Source: Astragalus membranaceus | Lineage: Eukaryota > Streptophyta > Magnoliopsida > Fabales > Fabaceae | Direction of reading: 5' to 3' | Assembly: GCA_039519185.1 (NCBI GenBank) | Contig: CM076847.1 | Location: forward strand, 81,753,100-81,817,099 | Length of the DNA: 64,000 bases | Part shown: positions 43,501-53,136 of the stretch, piece after piece | How the letters are laid out: each line of letters opens with the position of its first letter | Position numbering within the stretch: position 1 is the stretch's first letter | Position numbers and translations under genes: made by a program | Notes under the pieces: model-generated | What the model was told of the DNA's origin: nothing | The model's input: the letters and a program-made list of their open reading frames with translations, nothing else | Databases searched by the model: none

Positions 43501-44086
43501 AGTAAACAATGTAGGCGTCAATAAAATATTGGTTGATGGGGGTGCAGCGGTTAACCTGATGCCACAACATGTGCTGGCAAAAGTTGGCAAATCAGAGACT
43601 GATTTACGGCCACATAACATAGTCCTCACTAATTATGAGGGAAAATCTGGCTATTCGTTAGGAGCCATAGAAGTGGAGTTAACAGTGGGGAGTGTGAAGA
43701 GAAAAACTATGTTCATAGTCATACCCACCAGAGCAAACTTCAATCTACTCCTGGGCAGAGAGTGGATCCATGGAGTAGGAGCAGTGCCCTCAACACTCCA
43801 CCAGAGACTCTCTATTTGGAGAGAAGATGGCCTGGTCGAAAATATAGAAGCAGACCAGAGTTATTTCTTGGCAGAGGTCGACCATATTACAAGGAGGACC
43901 TTTGACAAACAATTGGCGACTATTGCGCCATGCACACCTTCAGACACTGCATATGTCCCTATGGAAAATGTGTTTGAATCCCTAGATCTCCACCCTAACC
44001 ATGGCTTCATATGGGAGAGGGAAGTGATCGATGAGGCATCACCTTCAATAGGCTTTTGCAAGCCTACTGGGTGGGATGGTCCCTAA
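40514..44086 (+). CDS. Gag-protease polyprotein of the Tat element (1190 aa), intact
   Basis: One open frame from ATG 40514 (MRLRSGRQLHQMPRSN) to TAA at 44084-44086. After a low-complexity Asn/Thr/Pro-rich head come the retrotransposon gag domain at about residues 345-500 (FAGETSESTVEHIARYL, TWFTTLPPHSMFNWNQLEKA, ARCFTQVPEHELVEMAAGG) and a Cys/His knuckle CKYHNFLGHNTSRC near 612. The aspartic protease lies near 1007 (ILVDGGAAVNLMPQHVL, then FNLLLGREWIHG). DGGA replaces the usual D(S/T)G, as I remember for Tat proteases. Integrity fits a recent insertion. The product should form the virus-like particle and process itself; pol follows in another frame after 6 nt. Confidence 0.93.
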   Translation: MRLRSGRQLHQMPRSNMNGASTSNGHSQASVTDTNATNTQGTTLPAPSPGVTAPIIAPNVVGVTAPLSFSTDMGITAVTAPTITPGSNMMIPQSSTFGSTNPWIPNAMVGNMPYSFPINGRNYPFGMSTAMMVGLHTNASTYADNMASNFSPMHNPSENMYSRNIQPSITTSSLLALRQQMDDSNHDMVNMLTQQIGTVFNPLIQDTNNSYQMLATQMGRIADFFGTPQIQNQQVPQVQNIRPVDLPVERPNNATPVNQAQQFVEEPIPEVVLVNRNQNADEVVRQVQQNNLGMQNNLANLVETILAQNGLNLGLHRPNFVSPLSEYVMQTDLPRGWKIPKFTKFAGETSESTVEHIARYLTEAGDIALNENLKMKYFPNSLTKNAFTWFTTLPPHSMFNWNQLEKAFHEQFYMGQSKISLKELASVRRTMPESIDEYLNRFRLLKARCFTQVPEHELVEMAAGGLDYSIRKKLDTLHLRDMAQLADRVRQVERLKAEKASTTKFNNKKEKVAFVNVDNNSQEFDIAYENVEEEVDIAELKPGPPYTCKLLNPSNGKNPVEQKNDKFVAKTYTFDVTKCDQIFDLLVTDSQILVPKGLKIPPLEQQKKRGYCKYHNFLGHNTSRCVLFRDLVQKALNDGRLKFDDKNKSSMQIDSNPMPTAEANYTEVDILMVETNELVAESFEANIKMVTNDQYAEKMQVVYPQAEEDLVDFLNRCKISNTEVMLCPRCSSVFDKEAAKSLESVTPQFKRKNKWVDNRPKFSFNPRGVPYKVTSSTRQAPKAQRRTFVPPARAPVGRWVYPGNKETECHLKMAGETSNAMNQNKAPNSNRYAYSNNYKGKNPMTRTQWRRYQRQMKLTAAEKKENIDTSKGKQLASSVEFPRKSAKERIFPPLADIKKGLDSEEGLQLDDDMDSEFLDSEPDLDIICVVSILPIEFDVISEVTEIEQDFDQDMAKHRPMCYYVLNNGSIEEQDAVFERPDGGMKHHLKPLFIQAKVNNVGVNKILVDGGAAVNLMPQHVLAKVGKSETDLRPHNIVLTNYEGKSGYSLGAIEVELTVGSVKRKTMFIVIPTRANFNLLLGREWIHGVGAVPSTLHQRLSIWREDGLVENIEADQSYFLAEVDHITRRTFDKQLATIAPCTPSDTAYVPMENVFESLDLHPNHGFIWEREVIDEASPSIGFCKPTGWDGP

Positions 44087-44092
44087 ACGGTA

Positions 44093-44638
44093 ATGATGTC
44101 TATACCCACCGTATGGGAAAGAATTACGGCTTATGTGGCCGAAAATAAACAAAATATGGCTTTGGAGGCCAAATTGCAACAAAATATGGTTGAACAAGCC
44201 ATAAAAGTTAACCCAGAAGTTAACAATAAAGGCAAAATGGCCGAAGGCCAGAGACTTGACTGCATCTACGATGATGAGCCTTTAGGTTTTGAAAAAGACC
44301 CAATGGGTTCGACTAAGAAGATGCAGGCTCAAGACCCTCTTGAAGAAATTGATTTAGCAGATGGCCCCATAAAAAGGCCAACATTTATCAGTGCTAAAAT
44401 CGACAAGGGTTTGAAAGATCGAACTGTCAAGTTACTCAAAGAGTATAAAGATTGCTTCGCCTGGGATTACAATGAGATGCCTGGTCTACGTCGAGAAGTA
44501 GTCGAACTGAAACTGCCCATTCGACCAGACAAAAAACCAGTGAAGCAAACACCAAGGAGGTTCGCACCACAGGTTCTGTCGAAGATCAAAGAAGAAATCG
44601 AAAGATTACTCAGGAGCAACTTCATCAGGACTGCCAGG
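44093..44638 (+). pseudogene. Pol N-terminal part, reverse transcriptase truncated
   Basis: From ATG 44093 the frame leads to the RT N-terminal block YKDCFAWDYNEMPGLRREVV, LPIRPDKKPVKQTPRRFAP and IKEEIERLLRSNFIRTAR, then TGA at 44639-44641. At this point RT should continue with its catalytic palm (including the YxDD motif), but the next sequence is FLGFVVHKKGIEINQNKTKA from the far side of RT. About 150 residues are therefore missing. This is a simple internal deletion at 44638/44640. Confidence 0.9.
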
Positions 44639-44639
44639 T

Positions 44640-45386
44640 GATTTCTTGGGCTTTGTTGTTCACAAAAAAGGCATCGAAATTAATCAAAACAAGACGAAGG
44701 CAATCATGGAAACGAAAGCCCCTTCGACTAAAAAAGAGCTTCAGTCATTATTAGGAAAGATTAATTTCCTCAGAAGGTTCATCTCCAACCTAAGTGGCAA
44801 AACTCAAGTGTTCTCGCCATTACTTCGACTGAAGAAAGAAGACTTATTCAGGTGGGATCCAGAGCACCAGAAGGCCTTCGACGACATTAAGGCTTATTTA
44901 GTTAAACCACCTATATTGTTGCCACCTATCAGAGATAAGGTGATGAAATTGTATATAGCAGCATCAGAGCTAACAATAGGTAGTATGCTAGCACAAGAGG
45001 ATGATAATGGTGTCGAAAGAGCCATATATTACCTAAGTAGAGTGTTAAATGATGCTGAAACTAGATATCAGCCAATGGAGAAATTGTGCCTTTGTTTGTA
45101 TTTTTCTTGTACTAAACTAAAGCAATATATCAAACCAGTTGATGTGTATGTGCATTCTCATTTCGATATTATTAAACACATGCTGTCGAAACCAATATTG
45201 CATAATAGAATTGGCAAATGGGAACTAGTTTTATCTGAGTATTCATTAACATACCAGCCCTTGAAAGCTATCAAAGGACAAATTGTTGCTGACTTTATTG
45301 TTGACCATTCATTGGTCGAAGCGACAGTTAGTCAAATGAATAATCGACCTTGGACACTTTATTTCGATGGATCAAGCCAATATTAA
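44640..45386 (+). pseudogene. Pol: RT C-terminus (thumb/connection) and RNase H start
   Basis: Reads FLGFVVHKKGIEINQNKTKA, KKELQSLLGKINFLRRFISN, FRWDPEHQKAFDDIKAYL, YIAASELTIGSMLAQEDDNG and YQPMEKLCLCLYFSCTKLKQ, ending RPWTLYFDGSSQY-stop. YFDGSS is the first catalytic block of the Tat RNase H. The normal continuation (a short Gly-rich loop) is missing; a small deletion at about 45376-45384 also shifts the frame. Confidence 0.9.
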
Positions 45387-47155
45387 TTGTTTCACCAGTA
45401 AACATACCAACAAAGTATAAGTTTAAAATCAAAGAGCGTTGTTCTAACAATGAGGCTGAATATGAAGCCTTAATTGCAGGATTGGAAATCTTGTTAGAAT
45501 TAGGGGCAAAGGCTGTCGAAATTAAAGGTGATTCTGAATTAGTGGTGAAGCAGTTAACCAAAGAATATAAGTGCATCAAAGAAAATTTAATCTTATATTT
45601 CGTCACTGCCAATACTTTGTTAAAACGTTTCGACAATGTTCACATTGAGCATATACCTCGAATTGAGAATCAAGAGGCAAACGACTTGGCACAAATTGCT
45701 TCAAGTTATAAAGTATCTCCAACAAAACTCAATGAGTTAATCGAAATTAAAGAGAAATTGATTTCGACAGATCGTAAAGATGATGAATTGTCAATGCCAA
45801 AACTTGGGGGGGCAGACAATGTAGAACTACTTCCTCCAATTGAAAATGGCGAAATTTTTGCCATTGACAATATGTCGAATGATGACTGGCGAAAACCAAT
45901 TGTCGAATACTTGGAAAACCCAACAGGGACAACAAATCGAAAAACCAAGTATAGAGCTCTAAGCTATGTAATTCTTGGAAACGAATTGTTAAAGAAAACC
46001 CCGGAAGGAGTCCTACTTAAATGCCTTAATGAGAGTGAGGCATATTTAGCAATTTCCAATACTCATAGTGGAGCTTGTGGATCTCACCAAGCGGGGCAAA
46101 AAATGAAGTGGCTGTTATTTCGACAAGGAGTATACTGGCCTACTATGCTTAAAGATTGCATAGATTTTGCTAAAGGGTGTCAAGAATGTCAAAAACACGC
46201 AGGAATACAGCATGTACCTGCAAATGAGTTACACTCAATAATAAAGCCTTGGCCATTTAGAGGATGGGCTTTAGACATAATTGGCGAAATTAAACCAACG
46301 TCGTCGAAAGGTCACCGCTACATATTAGTGGGTATCGATTACTTTACTAAGTGGGTCGAAGCCATTCCTTTAGCTAATGTAGACCAAGAGGCAGTAATAG
46401 TCTTTATCCAAAACCATATTCTATGCAGGTTTGGAGTTCCAGAAACCATCACTACAGACCAAGGTTCAGTGTTTACTGGTCGAAAAATGGTTGAGTTTGC
46501 CTCCATAAGTGGATTTAAGTTATTAAGTTCGACGCCATATTATGCTCAGGCAAATGGTCAGGTCGAAGCAGCCAATAAAATTATCATTAATTTGATTAAA
46601 AAACATATTGGGCAAAAGCCTAAGAATTGGCACAAAACCCTTGATCAAGCATTATGGGCTTGTCGAAATTCTCCTAGAGAATCAATCAACACTACTCCAT
46701 TTCGTCTCACTTTTGGGCATGATGCAGTTTTACCAGTCGAAATCTATTTACAATCAACCAGAATCCAAAGGCAATTTGAAATTCCTTCAGACCATTATTG
46801 GAACATGATTTTAGATGAATTGGTGGACATAGATGAAGAAAGGTTACTTGCATTAGATATCCTTATAAGGCAAAAAGAAAGAGTAGCTAAAGCTTATAAC
46901 AAAAAGGTGAAATTCAAAGCTTTTGGTACAGGAGACTTAGTGTGGAAAGTGATATTACCCATGGACAAAAAAGATAGAGCCTTGGGAAAATGGTCACCAA
47001 ATTGGGAAGGACCATTTAAAATTTTACAAGTATTCTCAAACGGTGCTTATGAAGTCGAAGAGTTAAGTGCTGATAATCGAATTTTGCGTATAAATGGCAA
47101 GTATTTAAAGAGATATAAGCCAATGTTGCAAGAAATCAAAATAACGCAAAATTAA
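45385..47155 (+). pseudogene. Pol: rest of RNase H and integrase
   Basis: The shifted frame reads ILIVSPVNIPTKYKFKIKER, then NNEAEYEALIAGLEILLELG and KGDSELVVKQLTKEY (RNase H E and D). The integrase zinc finger follows (HSGACGSHQAGQKM ... CQECQKHAG), then the core with D, D and E visible (WALDIIGEIKP, ITTDQGSVFTG, ANGQVEAANKI) and a C-terminal region (GDLVWKVILPM, WSPNWEGPFKILQVF). It ends at TAA 47153-47155. The integrase domain itself shows no stop. Confidence 0.92.
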
Positions 47156-47246
47156 GAGAATGTGAAGATATAAACATGGCACTCATGCCAGAAAATATTG
47201 TTAAAATACAGATCGAGTAAAATGCTGTCAGATTACAGATGGAAAG
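47156..47246. other. 91-bp gap between convergent sense pol and antisense gene
   Basis: The sense stop (47155) and antisense stop (47247) face each other. No AATAAA signal is obvious on either strand in the gap, so transcripts probably overlap. Confidence 0.6.
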
Positions 47247-50200
47247 TTAAATTACAAAAGAAGCTTTAAGCCTCTCAAAGGCTGCTCTGGCATGCCTCAA
47301 TCTGATATTTAAAAGAGTTTCTTCTTCTGTTAGCCTCTTAACTGCTTCGTCATGTTTCTGAACCTTCTCCAAGTGTTCGATAGCCAAGGTTGCCTCAGTG
47401 CGAAGTGCGTTCTCCACAGAAATTGAAGACTTCTGCTGAACAGAGATTTTCTTCTTTTCTTCCGCTTCAATCTTCGATTGCAATTCCTTGATTTGAGCCT
47501 TGTATGTCGAAATGTTTGCATCACAGTCTTCTATTTCCTTGGAATTAGTTGCTGCTTGAATTTCCAAGGCTGAAATCTTGCTTTCTGAGGCTTCGACGGC
47601 GACACTTTCTTCTGTCAGAAGCTCAAGCTCACGTTCTTTGCTCACAATAGTGCTCTTCTTTCTCTGAATATCTCTGGAAATTTGCTCTAGTAAAGGCTCA
47701 AATTCAACAATAAAGCATAAAAGAGAGTCACTGGAGCCAGAGTTGTTAAGTTCATTGAGCAAAGACTTGAGTTTGTAATAGAGCATATGATTTGTTTCGA
47801 TAGCCTCGAATAGATCTATCTCAAAGAGGGTTGTTTGAAGCTCTCGAATCAGGTTTCCTTTAGGACCTTCAGAGGAATTGCCAACAGAAGCAGTCGAAGC
47901 ACTTGGCTTACTTTCTGTCGAAGATAAACCACTCACCATTCGTTTGAAAGCTTCAAGAGGATCTTTGCGTTTTAAGTCCAAAAATTCTTGTTCTTGAAGG
48001 TTAAGAGCGGTGTCATGTGTTGAGGGCACAGAACGTGGAGAATTAACTATCTCAAGAGATTCACTCCTCTCGTTATCACCATCGTCTTCACTTTCTTCTT
48101 CGTCGTACCCTTGCTCTTCCATGTTTGGAGAAGAAGATATACTGATCTTAGCTCCACTGTGGCCAACATCAGGATTTTCATCAACATCCATAGCAGCAGG
48201 CTCCAGGCCATGAGCAGGAATTTCCTGGGCAGTTTCAGCAAGAATAGTCTTTTCGGCCAACGGTGTATCTTCGACAACAGGTGTATGTTGAGGCAAATCT
48301 TTTTCTTCGACACCTTCTCCAGAAGCATTTATTTTTGAAGGAGAATGAGTGGAGGAAGGCGTAGCCTGTTTTGTTGGGACTTCAGTTTCCTAAAAAATGA
48401 AGTAAAGTGAGTATTATCACATAAACAAAGTTTTCGGGTTTCCGAAAAACATAGGCTTCAATTTGATCACCTTAGCTATAATGTCCTCAACAAAAGAGTG
48501 TGCACTCTGGGTTTTCTTGATAAGCCTCTTCGGAACTTTTTCTTCTTGTTGTTGTCTTTCGACAGAAGTTTGTTGGGAAACAGTTTTAGAGGCATCTTGA
48601 GAATGTTTTGTCTTTCTCTCTCTTTCTGTTTCAGGGACTTGAACCTTGATGGGTTTAGTCCTAAGCAGTGGTGTCTCATCAGACTGAAAATACAACAATC
48701 ACATAAGCATGAATAAGAAAAAGAAAACAAATATAAATAGGCAAAGTTTTGAGAATTTCGACCTCTGAATCGCTCACAACTCTTGGTTTGACATTTCTTG
48801 CTTTCTTTGGATTGGATGTTAAAGAGCTGCTTGTTCTTTTTCGACTCTGCAAAACGAATGACTAATTAGTCGAAGAGTATAAGAAGATAACACAACGAGT
48901 AAAGATAAGTACTTACTTTTTGTTTTTCTTCTTGAAGAGGTTGTTTTCTTTTTGACGAAGCCTCGACATCTTTTTTCTTCGTCTTTGTTGCTGCGCCATC
49001 TGTCGAAGACGATGTGATAGGAATGGCTACAAATATTCGACAAACAAGTGTTAATATGAAATACATAGAAAGGAAATTTATTTTTCCTAAAAAGTCTTGT
49101 GAATCACCTTCTTTAATGGAGGACAAGATTCGAATATGTTGAATATCTAAATGAAGATGACCCTCAAAAGTGTATATGTCCTGCTTAGTCGGAACTACTT
49201 TCTCAGCTGTTTTGTTGTTCAAAAAATTAAATAGTGCCCTGGTCGAACCACATATGAACCATTCTGGAAGGGGTGACCAAAATGCCAGAGCCAGTTCACT
49301 GGTTGGTAAGGGTGGAAATCTAATTTTGTTTTGTGTTAAAGCAAAAAAATATTTGTCGGGTACATAAGGTGGAAAAATCATAGTCGGGATTTTATCAAGA
49401 ATTTTTTGTTTAAAAACTTTTGCAGCTTGAGAAACAGTTCGACAAAGATTAGTCGGATCATATACAGTTTCAAAATATTGTTGAAATGCTTGAATTTCTC
49501 GAATATGTATACCTTTCGACTTGGTCTTCTTTTTCTGCGAAGAAGGAAAAGCAGATATTAGTTTGACCAATAGACTTGCCTCTTCGACACCAGTGAATTT
49601 CCTGGTGATATACTCTGTCCACCACTGAGAAAATTTGTGGGTACAAGAGAAAGTTGATTCAAAGGAGAGGGGAGTAAGACGAAAAGAATCAGCAGGAAAG
49701 TCATTGAGACGATTTATCCATTCTTCTTCATTCTCAGGGACTAACAGTTCTCTTCTAGACCGGAAAAAAGGGCTGGGTCGAAGTTGACACAACCCAAATT
49801 GCCGTGCATATAAACTTGGATGATATGAGAATAAACCAAATTGGTTTGATGACTTCCCAGGAGAAATTCGAGATGACAGCAGTTGAGGAGTTAAAAATGC
49901 TCTCCAAATTTGATTGGTTTCTTGCTCCTCATCAGGGTTGGTAGCAGGGAATTCCCTAGTGAACCAATGTGGCCCGTAATTTCTTCCAGCAAAAGGGGCC
50001 ATAGAAGGAGAAAATTCTGTACAGTTCAGAAACATGTTGAAAGCCTGTGAAAAGAGATCTTCGACAGATACTCCTATTTGTTTAGGTTTCAACAAAGCAA
50101 ATCGCACACCTTCGACCCCTCTATTAGAAATTACGTCAAGATACTCATTAGGAGTATACATTATCAATTTTGAATTGAAAGTGGCGAGAAGCCACAATTG

Positions 50201-51097
50201 AAATAGCCAAATTGGTCCAAAGACCAAATATTTCCCTTCTGGTTTGAGTCCTTTCAAATCAAGAGCCCCTTGTTTCAAGTTGTCGAAAAGGGATCCTAAA
50301 ATAAGGGTAGCCAAGTTGATATTTCGACGTTGATGTAATTGAATGGCTAAGGGGATATACATCTTAGCCACTTGAAGTGACGAAGAACAGAAGACATAAA
50401 AGGATAACCAGAAGGTGAGAAAGGCAATATGCTCTTCATCAGAAACATCCTTCGACTCAGTAACGTGTTTCTCTTCAATATAACCTTTAAAGCTAGTCTT
50501 TTTGAAGTCAAAATCGAAATCAGTTTGGATAGCAGGGTCGAAAGTCTCTCCTAAAGGTTTTAAACCTGTTATAGCTGCCACATCAAGCAGGGTAGGGGTA
50601 AGCATGCCACATTTCAAATGAAGGCTGTTGGTAGTAATATCCCAAAAATGTAGAGCAGAAAGGAGCATTGGGCTTTGATACTTAGGCCCATACCTTGAGA
50701 TTTGGATCAGATCAAAAATTCCCTGGCTCTTCCAGATATCTCCTTTTTTCGACTCAATTTTGTTGAGCCAGTCGATGTAAGGCATGTTTTTTTCAGTTGG
50801 TGGCGAGGATCGAAAAACCCTATTCGAGTTACTCATAAAATCCATCACGTGTGGACCTTCGCTGAAAATCCTAGGGCTGAGTCTATGATAGCTAGGGAAA
50901 ATGTCCCTAATCCTAGAGGAATCATCATCAGCGAGAGGGAGAGGGCCTAAGAATGCATGATTTGAAGGTTTAGAGAAGGGGATAAGTACCTGAGACCTGT
51001 AAATTTGTGTTTCTTCCAGAGTAAGAGCAGGTTCAGAAACCAGGGTTTTCTTCCCAAGAGTTACAGCAGGAGTTTTTATGGTAGAAGAAGATGTCAT
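47247..51097 (-). CDS. Antisense gene of the Tat element: plant-mobile-domain-like, coiled-coil protein (5 exons, 1179 aa)
   Basis: Exons on the minus strand: 49108-51097, 48917-49026, 48763-48846, 48471-48683, 47247-48389. They sum to 3540 nt; every junction is GT-AG and the frame holds from ATG 51097 to the stop. Residues about 105-470 resemble the plant mobile domain (PMD, aminotransferase-like) family: YIDWLNKIESKKGDIWKSQG, LLSALHFWDITTNSLHLKCG, MLTPTLLDVAAITGLKPLGE, YGPHWFTREFP. Residues 670-730 carry basic patches (KTKKKDVEASSKRKQ, SRKRTSSS), nuclear-localisation-like. An acidic stretch (DEEESEDDGDNE) follows, and residues about 1020-1160 look coiled-coil (KERELELLTEE, IKELQSKIEAEEKKK). 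A TATA box lies 180 bp upstream. Antisense PMD ORFs are known in Tat elements; their role is not. The intact frame beside a dead RT is the odd point. Confidence 0.88.
49027..49107 (-). other. 81-bp intron of the antisense gene, open and in frame
   Basis: Donor GTGATT and acceptor TTTGTAG. Length is a multiple of three and there is no stop, so retaining it adds 27 hydrophobic residues (including LSMYFILTLVCRIF). Confidence 0.6.
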
Positions 51098-51545
51098 CGT
51101 TGGAAACAGGAAGTTAGTGAAGAAATGGAAGTGCTTAGTAGTATCCGCTTGGCTTCGTAAGGCGAATAAGAGGAAAGAAATGCAGAAGGAGGAGTTGAAG
51201 ATGCTTTAATGGAGTTTTTTGCGCAGAGAAGGAGAAGTTGAAGTCTCAGAAAAAGAAATGAAAGGGTACCACTTCCTTTTTATAGCCGTTTCACCACGTT
51301 AAAAAATAAAATAATAAAAATTGCTTTGACAATCGTGGTGTTAGTGGGAAACGTGAGACAGTCAATTGTGCACGTGGCGCATTCTCGTTGGAAGAAGGCA
51401 CCAGCAAACTCTGTTTTTTGCTCAGAAACGTCCCCTCGTATTCTGAAAAAAGATATGCAATGATAGCATGAGATTTCATGGGATAGTCGAAAAAGTTTCA
51501 AAAAGACGTTTTCTATTTTCATTCAAGAACTCAGTCGAAAACGTC
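51098..51545 (-). other. Antisense gene leader and promoter region
   Basis: 450 bp between the antisense ATG and the polypurine tract. It contains the TATA box and otherwise short open frames without family signal. The sequence CAATTGTGCACGTGGCGC near 51363 includes a G-box core CACGTG, which may be a regulatory site. Confidence 0.4.
51277..51284 (-). promoter_or_regulatory. TATA box of the antisense gene
   Basis: CTATAAAAAGG on the minus strand, 180 bp before the ATG at 51097 and inside the element, so the gene has its own promoter facing away from the 3' LTR. Confidence 0.65.
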
Positions 51546-51560
51546 TTTTTGGGGGGGCAA
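51546..51560 (+). promoter_or_regulatory. Polypurine tract of the Tat element
   Basis: TTTTTGGGGGGGCAA precedes the 3' LTR by two bases. Confidence 0.75.
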
Positions 51561-51562
51561 TT

Positions 51563-52339
51563 TGTTAGCCTGCATTTTCGATAGGCTAATATTAAATGCA
51601 GTCAACAGGGTTTGACTTAATATTTTCAGAAAGAAGGCAGATTTTCGACACCAAGATATAATTTCGACTTCAAGAGGCAATAACCAAAGGAAAGCAGCCT
51701 AGTGCATAACTTAGCGAATTTGGAAAAAAAGGGCACACTTCGACAGAGAGAAGATTATAGACAGCGAAACAAGTAAAGCTATGGAGATCTGTCGAAAGGG
51801 ACTTTGATTCTTTGGTCGAAGAGAAAGAGCAGTTAGACAATCGAAGTAGAAGCACGTCGAAATAGCAGTTACTCTGCCTTATCTTGTAGCAGTTATTCTG
51901 CTTTATCTTGTTTTAGAAAACTGCTGGGCAGTTATAGTCTTATTTGTATTATAAATAGAAGTTCTGTAGAGAGGAAAAGGGTCGCAAAACTCATTACACA
52001 TATTTTCCTAAAACACTCTACTTCCGCAAACAGAGAAAACAGAGTCAACAGGAATTCATGTATGATTCTGCGTACCACTTCTTTATATAATTGTTTTCAT
52101 TTCCTTTAGATTTCTGCACTTTGTCATTTTCTTCGCTTACAATTACTGCAATTTACTGCATTCTGATTACTTTTCTCACATTTACAAATTCTTGTACTTT
52201 ATCGTAAGTTTCTACACTTCTATTAAATATCAACAATTCTTAGTAAAATTTGATCACAAATGGCCTGAGATTCCTAGTTGATATCGCAAGTAACACGTGT
52301 AGTGAAACTAGCGGTGTTTACTAAAAATCACAGTAAACA
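51563..52339 (+). repeat. Tat element 3' LTR
   Basis: 777 bp, same ends as the 5' copy, with three differences visible by eye. Followed by target duplication CCAGC. Confidence 0.97.
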
Positions 52340-52344
52340 CCAGC
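52340..52344. repeat. Target duplication of the Tat element, right (CCAGC)
   Basis: Exact match to 39633-39637. Confidence 0.95.
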
Positions 52345-53055
52345 AATAACAACATTATCTTTTTTATTTGTGAACTTAAAGCAATAACAACAAAGCTAAA
52401 CACTAGTATAGTCTCTTGCTTCTATTTCAAATCACAGTTAACAAATCACAGCTTTGAAATACGGTTCCAAATCACAGTTAACAAAGTTCACCAATTAGAA
52501 CGAAACATAGGTGAGATTGTATTCATTTAGGCATTTAAACAAACAATTGACATGCCTTCTTAAAAGAACGAAACGATGGTGGTATTAGAAAAAATAATAG
52601 CAAAACAGAACAAAAATAGTGACAGTGCAAATCAACAAAACTCAGAACTCAAAAATGATAACGTAATCGAAGCCACATATGAGAAGGGTTTCAACTTACA
52701 AATGAGACGAACTCGTTCTTTCTCGTTCTTGTCTCTTTTGCGTAACCACAAGTGAGCAATGACACAGAGAGAGAGAGAGAGAGAGACGAACTCAAAACTC
52801 GCAAATGGACGAAATCAGAACGTTGAGGGAGGGAGAGTGAGAACGTTGAGAGAGTAGGGTTTGGGTTTCACAAATGAGAGAGTGAGAACGTTGAGGGAGA
52901 GACGTTGCTGAGAAGAGAACGTTGAGGGAGAGTGAGAGACTGAACTGATGAGAGGGAGATGGGGATATTAGAATATTAGGCATCAGGAAAGCGCCTCTAA
53001 AGGCCCTTCGTATTTTGGGCATTAGGGGTGCTTTTTAAACATTTCTATTGTAGTG
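52345..53055 (-). other. CACTA 5' region with purine-rich repeats and terminus
   Basis: Includes a GA microsatellite (about 52768-52786) and several GAACGTTGAGGGAGA-type units (52820-52945). The minus strand then begins CACTACAATAGAAATG at 53055. No exon is recognised. Confidence 0.5.
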
Positions 53056-53136
53056 TTTCCTGAATAATCAAATTTGTGGGGGTATAAGGTCTCATGGTGA
53101 TGGTGGGTTTAAGGTCTTAGTCAACTTAAAAATTTT

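Larger units (their letters stand above)
39638..52339 (+). mobile_element. Young Tat-lineage Ty3/gypsy retrotransposon (12.7 kb) with an antisense gene
   Basis: LTRs of 777 bp at both ends, exact 5-bp duplications (CCAGC), primer-binding site at 40417 and polypurine tract at 51546. Sense genes are gag-protease (intact), RT (core deleted), RNase H (small deletion and frameshift) and integrase (intact domain). The RT/integrase wording (FAWDYNEMPGL, NGQVEAANK) is that of the Tat lineage, which is known to carry extra or antisense ORFs between integrase and 3' LTR. Here that interval is filled by a five-exon minus-strand gene. It sits inside a CACTA relic. Confidence 0.95.
38600..53055 (-). mobile_element. 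CACTA (En/Spm) relic, split by the Tat-lineage element
   Basis: Real CACTA sequence is 38600-39637 and 52345-53055. The right end reads CACTACAATAGAAATG on the minus strand (53055 inward), the CACTA terminus. On the other side of the gypsy insertion, minus-strand exons encode a Ptta/En/Spm-type domain. The opposite CACTACA end was not found, so the element is truncated on the left. The purine-rich block 52765-52950 with repeated GAACGTTGAGGGAGA would be its subterminal region. Confidence 0.55.

Noticed and set aside
47247..51097. Interpreting the minus-strand gene as an unrelated host gene captured by chance between LTRs
   Set aside because: Its position between integrase and 3' LTR, its PMD-like domain and its inclusion within the target duplications fit the antisense ORFs known in Tat-lineage elements. 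Capture is not formally excluded.
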